A stretch of DNA of 40,256 bases from Azospirillum sp. (GTDB lineage: Bacteria; Pseudomonadota; Alphaproteobacteria; Azospirillales; Azospirillaceae): assembly GCA_027486405.1 (NCBI GenBank), contig JAIXPD010000067.1, forward strand, positions 1-40,256. Reading direction: 5' to 3'. The notes under the pieces are model-generated. The model worked only from the letters and a program-made list of their open reading frames with translations. It made no database searches and was not told the DNA's origin. The translations under genes were made by a program, and so were the position numbers. Positions 40,108-40,256 of the stretch are shown in pieces. The first letter of the stretch is position 1; each line of letters opens with the position of its first letter.

Positions 40108-40256
40108 ATGAAAGTGCTGGTGCCCGTGAAGCGGGTCGTCGATTACAACGTGAAGATCCGCGTGAAGGCGGATGGCAGCGGCGTTGAGACCGCGAACGTG
40201 AAGATGAGCATGAACCCCTTCGACGAGATCGCCGTTGAAGAGGCCGTTCGGTTGAA
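40108..40256 (+). CDS. etfB: Electron transfer flavoprotein beta subunit (partial)
   Basis: The window ends after 49 codons. The start MKVLVPVKRVVDYNVKIRVK and SMNPFDEIAVEEAVRL are characteristic of EtfB, which with EtfA carries electrons from acyl-CoA dehydrogenases to the quinone pool through ETF-QO. GAGGAGG precedes ATG 40108. etfA is expected just beyond the window. Confidence 0.95.
   Translation, partial: MKVLVPVKRVVDYNVKIRVKADGSGVETANVKMSMNPFDEIAVEEAVRL

Overview
The window looks like chromosomal DNA of a GC-rich, non-sporulating, flagellated alphaproteobacterium, most likely in the Rhodospirillales near Azospirillum. This is an inference from gene content: sdhE-mfd order, a TakP-type TRAP transporter, several chemoreceptors including one with a C-terminal PilZ domain, MotB, a multi-PAS GGDEF-EAL protein, and strong G/C preference at third codon positions. 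No rRNA, CRISPR array, phage or intact insertion sequence is visible. One tRNA gene, tRNA-Lys(UUU), is present.

Layout. 1-233: a truncated copy of a small dispersed element. 361-5390: sdhE, mfd and a HEAT-repeat/ACT fusion gene joined to mfd by a one-base stop/start overlap. 5618-10364: a chemoreceptor with PilZ domain, an FkbM-type methyltransferase (minus strand) and a MATE transporter. 10498-14139: gyrA, coaD, tRNA-Lys and its terminator. 14174-18645 (minus strand): an HTTM-like membrane protein with a small overlapping partner, a YkgJ-type cysteine-cluster protein and a 3xPAS-GGDEF-EAL protein. 18800-21766: recO and parC. 21846-25513: a TRAP transporter whose binding-protein gene converges on its two permease genes. 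25736-29583: a small basic ORF and two tandem paralogous chemoreceptors of equal length. 29617-32854 (minus strand): a circularly permuted ATP-grasp protein, an alpha-E protein and the aminoacyl-tRNA-protein transferase Bpt. 33033-34211 (minus strand): motB. 34356-34602: a complete MITE-like element. 34682-36611: flavin reductase, a GerW/YtfJ-like protein, a small protein and a DUF6134-like secreted protein. 36705-40256: a fatty-acid module (SCP2 protein, acyl-CoA ligase, MerR-type regulator, thioesterase, start of etfB), cut by the window end.

How the parts fit. Motility and sensing dominate: three receptors, MotB and two c-di-GMP-linked proteins. DNA maintenance is represented by mfd, recO, gyrA and parC. 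The last 3.5 kb is a coherent fatty-acyl-CoA locus. Two sites of the form TTGACG-N3-ACGTAA, one before the acyl-CoA ligase and one before the MerR gene, suggest that this regulator controls both.

The strongest unannotated structure is the 247-bp element at 34356-34602. It has perfect 17-bp terminal inverted repeats and perfect 10-bp flanking direct repeats, and a second copy in opposite orientation sits at the window start with two extra 9-bp internal repeat units. Other points of interest are the shared putative MerR operator, the HEAT-ACT fusion coupled to mfd, the HTTM gene pair, the ATP-grasp/alpha-E/Bpt cluster and several small ORFs with good ribosome binding sites. All functional names rest on recognising motifs by eye; no database search was run.
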